Assembly: GCF_003049685.1 (NCBI RefSeq)
Contig: NZ_PYSY02000001.1
Span: 2,401,501-2,465,500 of the forward strand
Direction: 5' to 3'
DNA from: Brucella pituitosa
GTDB lineage: Bacteria > Pseudomonadota > Alphaproteobacteria > Rhizobiales > Rhizobiaceae
Length of the DNA: 64,000 nucleotides
Program-made: the position numbers and the translations under genes
Notes under the pieces: model-generated
Database searches by the model: none
The model's input: only the letters and a program-made list of their open reading frames with translations
What the model was told of the DNA's origin: nothing
In this document: positions 59,199 to 64,000 of the stretch, piece after piece
Numbering within the stretch: position 1 is the first letter of the stretch
Layout of the letters: each line of letters starts with the position of its first letter

Positions 59199-60217
59199 CA
59201 GCCTCCACGAACCCGATCAATCATGCGCTGAACATTTTCAATCGGTGCCTGTGGCGTAATTCCATGGCCAAGATTGAAGATCAGCGGGCCCTGCCCGAGA
59301 TTTTTCAGGATTGCATCAACCCCTTCGTCCAGAGCCTCGCCACCAGCGACAACGCGCAGCGGATCGAGATTACCCTGAATAGCGCCTTCCTTCTGCAATT
59401 CCTGCGCAAAAGAAACCGGCACAGACCAATCGAGGCCAAGAACATCGACGCCGGTCTTTTCGCGGTAGCCCGCATAGAGCATCCCGGCCCCTTTCGGAAA
59501 GCCGATGATACGCGCGTCGGGATAAACGGCCCTCACCTTCTGAACGATCCGGGCAACCGGACGAACACAGAAACGTTCAAAGCAATCTTCATCAAGAACA
59601 CCGGACCAGGAATCGAAAATCTGCACGGCATCAGCGCCTGCATCGAGCTGTTCGATGAGATATTCGGCTGAAACATCCGCCAGATCATTCAAAAGCTTCT
59701 CAAACGCTTCCGGGAAGCGATAAGCGAACAAACGAGCAGGAGCCTGATCAGGCGTACCATGACCGGCGATCATATAGGTCGCAACGGTCCAGGGAGCGCC
59801 ACAGAAGCCCAGCAGCGTTGTTTCGTCGGGGAGTTGCTCGCGGAGCAGCCGAACCGTCTCATAGACCGGCTCCAGCCTTTTGGCGACACCTTCGGTCTCA
59901 AGCCAGAATATCTCATCTGCATCGATTGGCGTCATCAATGGACCCTTGCCTTCTTCAAAGCGAAGGTCTCGTCCAAGGGCGTGAGGGACAACCAGAATAT
60001 CTGAAAACAGAATGGCTGCATCAAAGCCATAACGGCGGATTGGCTGAAGCGTCACTTCGACTGCCAGATCGGGTGAATAGCAGAGGTCGAGGAAGCTTCC
60101 GGCTTTTTTGCGCACTTCCCGATATTCTGGAAGGTATCGTCCGGCCTGACGCATCATCCAGATTGGAGGTGGAAAGACTGTCTCACCGTCTATCACTTTC
60201 AGGACCTTGCGCTTCAT
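59198..60217 (-). CDS. hemE: Uroporphyrinogen decarboxylase
   Basis: A 339-residue cytosolic enzyme that decarboxylates uroporphyrinogen III to coproporphyrinogen III. Signature [40 protein letters not shown] and FPKGAGMLY are present. It flanks the origin, as in Caulobacter and Rhizobiales. Confidence 0.97.
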   Translation of the reverse strand: MKRKVLKVIDGETVFPPPIWMMRQAGRYLPEYREVRKKAGSFLDLCYSPDLAVEVTLQPIRRYGFDAAILFSDILVVPHALGRDLRFEEGKGPLMTPIDADEIFWLETEGVAKRLEPVYETVRLLREQLPDETTLLGFCGAPWTVATYMIAGHGTPDQAPARLFAYRFPEAFEKLLNDLADVSAEYLIEQLDAGADAVQIFDSWSGVLDEDCFERFCVRPVARIVQKVRAVYPDARIIGFPKGAGMLYAGYREKTGVDVLGLDWSVPVSFAQELQKEGAIQGNLDPLRVVAGGEALDEGVDAILKNLGQGPLIFNLGHGITPQAPIENVQRMIDRVRGG

Positions 60218-60668
60218 TACATTCCACCCTGTCTGATCTGTTTTCTTGGGTCTGTGTGAAAGTTTTCCCGTCCGGCTCTCATAAAGAAAGGATGATTCAG
60301 GAATCTTTTGATTCTTAGAGTCTGTTGGAATCGGGGATTAAGGTTTGTCCGTCTTTTCCCCACAGTTCCGCTCTGGCCATCTCAGCCTGTGCGATAATTC
60401 ACCGATCACCGGGACAAAAGCAATGAAAACTAAAATCTTTCATTGAATATAAGGGGTTACCAATTGACGCAGTTTCGGTCTCTTTGTGGACAAGCTGGGT
60501 ATATCACCGTGATTTCCAAATGTTACGAGTCTTGTCCACAATGGCTTTCCAAAGCTTCTCACATGTTGGCTCGCTGTGGATGACTTGCCAAGTTTCCCAC
60601 CGCCTGCCATGGCTTGTGGATGAAGCCTGCGTTTTACGCACACTCGTCAACAGGGACGGGAGAAAACT
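60218..60668. other. Predicted chromosomal replication origin (oriC)
   Basis: The 451-nt gap between hemE and ppsR occupies the position of the Caulobacter/Rhizobiales origin. DnaA-box-like sites are TTCCCCACA 60356-60364 (weak), TGTGGACAA 60485-60493, TTGTCCACA 60532-60540, TGTGGATGA 60575-60583 and 60615-60623. Five GANTC (CcrM) sites lie in 39 bp at 60294-60332, with a sixth at 60527. An AT-rich inverted repeat CAATGAAA/TTTCATTG (60421-60445) may belong to the unwinding region. parS sites lie 1.1-9 kb away. Confidence 0.8.
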
Positions 60669-61505
60669 GTGACCAGACCGCTTTCTTACTTTCATCTTCA
60701 TCTGATTTCTGATGCGACGGGAGAGACTCTCCTGGCGGCTGGCCGCGCTGCGGCCGCTCAATATGCCAATGCGCGGGCAATCGAGCATATCTATCCACTT
60801 ATCCGCACCGAAAAGCAGCTAGGAAAAGTGCTTGAGAATATCGACGCTGAACCTGGCATCGTTCTCTACACAATCGTTGATCAGAAGCTTGCTGCAATCA
60901 TCGATGAATCCTGCGCGGAGATGGGGGTGCCGAGCGTTTCGGTGCTGGAGCCGGTTCTCAACACGTTTCAGTCTTATCTGGGCGCGCCTGCGCATCGCCG
61001 CGCCAGCGCCCAGCATGTGCTCAATGCCGATTATTTCCGTCGGATCGATGCGCTTAATTTCACCATGGAGCATGACGACGGGCAATTGCCGCTCGATATA
61101 GAAGAAGCGGATGTCATTCTGGTGGGAATTTCCCGTACATCAAAGACACCCACCAGCATTTATATGGCGAACCGCGGTATCAAGGCGACGAATGTGCCGA
61201 TTGTTCTGGGCATTCCGGTGCCGGAAGTTCTCTTTACCGCAAAGCGACCTTTGATTGTCGGCCTTGTGGCGACCGCAGAGCGTATTTCGCAGATCAGGCA
61301 GAACCGCCCGCTTGGCAATGCGCCGTCGCTTGATACCGGACTTTATACAGACCGCGTTTCAATTTCAGAAGAACTGGCTTATGCCCGCAACCTGTGCAAC
61401 CGGCATGGCTGGCCGTTGATCGATGTGTCGCGCCGGTCGATCGAGGAAACCGCAGCTGCTATCATGGCCTTGCTGCGCGATGGCAAGAAGGAAGATCAGT
61501 CATGA
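60669..61505 (+). CDS. ppsR: PPDK/PEP-synthase regulatory kinase-phosphotransferase
   Basis: A 278-residue DUF299 protein: [17 protein letters not shown]-loop-like [18 protein letters not shown] and family length match. It phosphorylates/dephosphorylates pyruvate phosphate dikinase or PEP synthase at Thr, using ADP and phosphate. GTG 60669 follows GGGAG. First gene right of oriC, overlapping maf by 4 nt. Confidence 0.94.
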   Translation: MTRPLSYFHLHLISDATGETLLAAGRAAAAQYANARAIEHIYPLIRTEKQLGKVLENIDAEPGIVLYTIVDQKLAAIIDESCAEMGVPSVSVLEPVLNTFQSYLGAPAHRRASAQHVLNADYFRRIDALNFTMEHDDGQLPLDIEEADVILVGISRTSKTPTSIYMANRGIKATNVPIVLGIPVPEVLFTAKRPLIVGLVATAERISQIRQNRPLGNAPSLDTGLYTDRVSISEELAYARNLCNRHGWPLIDVSRRSIEETAAAIMALLRDGKKEDQS

Positions 61506-62101
61506 CCACGAAACTTATTCTCGCCTCCAAGAGCCCGTTCCGTTCGGCAATTTTGAAAAATGCCGGCATCGCGTTTTCGACCGAAAGCGCGGATATCGAC
61601 GAACGTGCGGTCGAGGCCCCCCTTTATAAAAGCGGTGCGACGCCGCAAGAGGTGGCGCAGGTTCTGGCTGAAGCAAAGGCCTTATCTGTCAGTGAGAACC
61701 ATCCCGATGCCGTGGTGATTGGTTGCGATCAGACGCTTTCGCTGGGCGACCAGATTTTCCACAAGCCTGTGGATATGGACGCGGCGCGCCGTCAGCTTTT
61801 ACTGTTTTCGGGCAAGACGCATCAGCTCAACAGCGCTGTGGTGCTGGTCAAAAATGGCGAAACATTGTGGCGGCATGTTTCGGTCGCCCGCATGACCATG
61901 CGCGATCTCGATCCGGGTTTTGTCGGGCGTTATCTTGGTCGCGTTGGCGATATTGCTCTTTCAAGTGTTGGTGCTTATCAGGTCGAAGGTCCAGGCATCC
62001 AGCTTTTCGAGGAAATCGAAGGTGATTATTTCACCATCGTCGGATTGCCCCTGTTGCCGTTGCTCCATGAATTGAGGAAGGAAAATTTGATCGATGGCTA
62101 A
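61502..62101 (+). CDS. maf: Maf-family nucleotide pyrophosphatase
   Basis: A 199-residue Maf/YceF protein ([59 protein letters not shown]), hydrolysing modified nucleoside triphosphates. ATG 61502 overlaps the ppsR stop; the end overlaps aroE by 8 nt. Confidence 0.93.
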   Translation: MTTKLILASKSPFRSAILKNAGIAFSTESADIDERAVEAPLYKSGATPQEVAQVLAEAKALSVSENHPDAVVIGCDQTLSLGDQIFHKPVDMDAARRQLLLFSGKTHQLNSAVVLVKNGETLWRHVSVARMTMRDLDPGFVGRYLGRVGDIALSSVGAYQVEGPGIQLFEEIEGDYFTIVGLPLLPLLHELRKENLIDG

Positions 62102-63003
62102 AAAGGCATTTGTCACAGGCTTCCCGATAAAACATTCGCGCTCGCCACTCATTCACGGTTTCTGGCTCAAGGAACTGGGTCTCGAAGGCTCCTATGAAGC
62201 CATAGAAGTGGCACCTGAAAATTTTGTGGAATTTGCCACCTCGCTTGAGCAAAGCGGTTTTGTCGGCGGCAACGTCACGATCCCGCATAAGGAAGTGGCT
62301 TTTGCGACTGTGGGAAGCCGCGATGAAGCGGCCGAGGCCATTGGCGCGGTCAACACGCTCTGGCTCGAAAATGGCAAGCTTTGCGGTGGCAATACCGATG
62401 CCTATGGCTTTGCTGCCAATATGGATGCGCTGGCACCGGATTGGGACAATGCTGATACGGCTCTGGTTCTGGGCGCAGGCGGCGCGGGACGTGCCATTGT
62501 GCACGCTTTGCAGAAGCGGGTTTCTCGCGCATCTCCATCGTCAATCGCACATTGAGCCGCGCGGAAGAACTGGCGAGTCATTTCGGCAAAGGTGTTTCGG
62601 CGCATGGATGGGACGCAGCGCAGCGTGTTGTCAAAGAAGCGGGTCTGATCGTCAACACGACTTCACTTGGCATGAGCGGACATGGTGAGGCAGAAGAATT
62701 TCCGCTTGATTTGAGCGAGGCGCAAAAATCAGCCGTTGCAACCGATATTGTCTATATTCCCTTGAAGACCCCATTTCTGGCCAAAGCGGAAGCAGCGGGT
62801 CTCAAAACCGTTGATGGGCTCGGCATGTTGCTGCATCAGGCGGTTCCCGGTTTTGAACGCTGGTTTGGCAAAAGACCGCAAGTGACAGAAGCGCTTCGTC
62901 GTTATATTTTGGATGATATGAAAAGGCTGGCGCTTTATGATCATCCTCGGACTGACCGGCTCGATTGGCATGGGAAAACCACTGCGGCAAACATGTTTGC
63001 TGA
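62094..63003 (+). CDS. aroE: Shikimate dehydrogenase, one frameshift
   Basis: NADPH-dependent reduction of 3-dehydroshikimate. [20 protein letters not shown] with the substrate loop, [10 protein letters not shown] with the catalytic Lys, GGNTDAYGF and NADP motif [14 protein letters not shown]. One missing G near 62515 shifts the frame ([20 protein letters not shown]). A second lost base near 62975 fuses the remaining frame to coaE in this sequence. With the base restored the aroE frame ends at TGA 63001-63003, so it would overlap coaE by about 67 nt; the exact C-terminus is uncertain. Confidence 0.9.
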
Positions 63004-63535
63004 GTGCGGTGTTCCGGTCTATAGCGCCGATGATGCGGTGCATCAGCTTTATGCGGGCAGAGCCGCGCCTCTGATTGAGGCCGCCTTCCCCGGAACCGTT
63101 GTGGATGGTACAGTCGACCGGACAAAACTTTCAGCAGCCGTGCTTGGCAAGCCAGAGGCACTCAAAAAGCTTGAATCCATCATTCATCCACTGGTGCATG
63201 AAGAAGAGAAAGCCTTTCTGGCGAGTGCGCGCGCGAGTGGTGCCGAAATTGCGCTTCTCGATATTCCGCTGTTGTTTGAAACAGGCGGTGAGAAGCGCGT
63301 GGACAAGGTGGCTGTTGTCTCAGCCCCCGCCGACATTCAGCGTGAACGCGTTCTGTCCCGCCCCGGCATGAGCGAAGAAAAGTTTGAAGCCATTCTTGCT
63401 CGGCAGATGCCGGACGCAGAAAAACGTGCGCGTGCGGATTTTATCATCGATTCTTCGGGAGACTTTGAAGAAACGAGATTGCAGATTGAAGCCATCGTCG
63501 CGGAATTGCGTGGAAAGCCTTCCAATCAATCCTGA
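62937..63535 (+). CDS. coaE: Dephospho-CoA kinase, frameshifted near the P-loop
   Basis: Last step of CoA synthesis. ATG 62937 begins [14 protein letters not shown]; one A is missing in GGAAAACC near 62975, after which the frame [25 protein letters not shown] continues to 63535. With the A restored the product is about 199 residues with P-loop GSIGMGKTT, and [18 protein letters not shown]. The break is a homopolymer loss in an essential gene, so almost certainly an artefact. Confidence 0.9.
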
Positions 63536-63563
63536 TTGCCAGCCCGACCATGTTATAAAGCAC

Positions 63564-63607
63564 TAGAGCGCCGTGCCGCCCTGTTGGGCGTACAAAGGTC
63601 GCTCCAA
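63564..63607. repeat. Short palindromic repeat family B, copy B3
   Basis: TAGAGCGCCGTGCCGCCC-tgtt-GGGCGTACAAAGGTCGCTCCAA, between coaE and dnaQ; TTATAAAG precedes it as it does copy B1. Confidence 0.75.
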
Positions 63608-63644
63608 CACTTTAAAAGTACAGCATCATTTGAAAGGTTTTTCC

Positions 63645-64000
63645 ATGCGTGAGATCGTTTTCGATACGGAAACCACTGGCCTTGAACGGCTGGAGGATCG
63701 CGTCATCGAAATCGGCGGTGTGGAAATGATCAATCGCTTTCCCACGGGCCGTACCTTCCACAAATTCATCAATCCACAGGGTCGCAAGGTTCATCCCGAT
63801 GCACTTGCGGTTCACGGCATTACTGATGAGCAATTGCTCACTGAACCGAGCTTTGCAGACATTGTCGATGAATTCATGGCGTTTTTCGATGGCGCAAAGC
63901 TCGTTGCTCATAATGCGATGTTCGATCTTGGCTTCATCAATGCGGAATTGGGTCGTTTGGGAAAGCCGGAAATAGCCGTTGATCGTATTGTCGACACGCT
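63645..64000 (+). CDS. dnaQ: DNA polymerase III subunit epsilon (3'-5' exonuclease), 3'-truncated
   Basis: The proofreading exonuclease; 118 codons are seen before the window ends. Exo I motif FDTETTGLE and Exo II region AHNAMFDLGFINAEL are present. ATG 63645 follows GAAAGG at 7 nt. Position after coaE is typical of the order. Confidence 0.95.
   Translation, partial: MREIVFDTETTGLERLEDRVIEIGGVEMINRFPTGRTFHKFINPQGRKVHPDALAVHGITDEQLLTEPSFADIVDEFMAFFDGAKLVAHNAMFDLGFINAELGRLGKPEIAVDRIVDT

Noticed and set aside
62552..63535. A fused shikimate dehydrogenase/dephospho-CoA kinase protein
   Set aside because: The fusion arises only from a missing A in the kinase P-loop region; restoring it separates two standard genes.

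Overview
The window is chromosomal DNA from an alphaproteobacterium of the order Hyphomicrobiales, most likely Brucella/Ochrobactrum. This rests on recognised protein sequences, on the gene order mnmE-mnmG-rsmG-parA-parB and hemE-oriC-ppsR-maf-aroE-coaE-dnaQ, on exact alphaproteobacterial parS sites, and on short palindromic repeats of the kind described in Brucella. It reads as the replication-origin region of the main chromosome plus about 45 kb beside it.

Layout. 1-9.5 kb: gloB end, zinc/cadmium efflux (zntA with a divergent MerR regulator), a DMT exporter, a DUF3108 protein, rpmB and a queuosine-precursor transporter. 7.6-12.4 kb: cobaltochelatase cobS/cobT, a J-domain protein, a BolA protein and a small Cys-rich protein. 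12.6-24.1 kb: ClbS-like protein, CNNM/HlyC protein, aroB, aroK, xerD, accA, an L,D-transpeptidase lipoprotein, tusA, a CobW GTPase, a DD-carboxypeptidase and an M20 amidohydrolase. 24.3-27.5 kb: tRNA-Arg(CCT), then an AT-rich block holding a 47-codon peptide gene, a 2-oxoglutarate/Fe(II) oxygenase and an ABC exporter, all on the minus strand. 27.7-41.4 kb: catabolic region dominated by a tightly packed minus-strand operon (LacI regulator, Gfo/Idh/MocA dehydrogenase, CoA-transferase, enoyl-CoA hydratase, aldehyde dehydrogenase, two GMC oxidoreductases, one SDR) with a divergent DUF993 gene. 41.8-46.1 kb: TrpXYZ-type ABC importer with an FAD oxidase gene inside it. 46.2-64 kb: holA, an AT-rich patch with orphan small genes, parB-parA-rsmG-mnmG-mnmE, a thioredoxin-domain protein, rho, hemJ, hemE, oriC, ppsR, maf, aroE, coaE and the start of dnaQ.

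A strong technical signal runs through the window. At least eleven genes, including essential ones (parB, mnmG, aroE, coaE), are broken by single-base gains or losses, nearly all in homopolymers. This looks like sequencing or assembly error rather than gene decay. I give such genes their full reconstructed span and describe the breaks.

The best candidate for an undescribed system is the AT-rich cluster beside tRNA-Arg: small peptide, hairpin, clavaminate-synthase-like oxygenase, peptidase-less ABC exporter. This layout fits a ribosomally made, hydroxylated and exported peptide (RiPP). The LacI-controlled catabolic operon is the second candidate.
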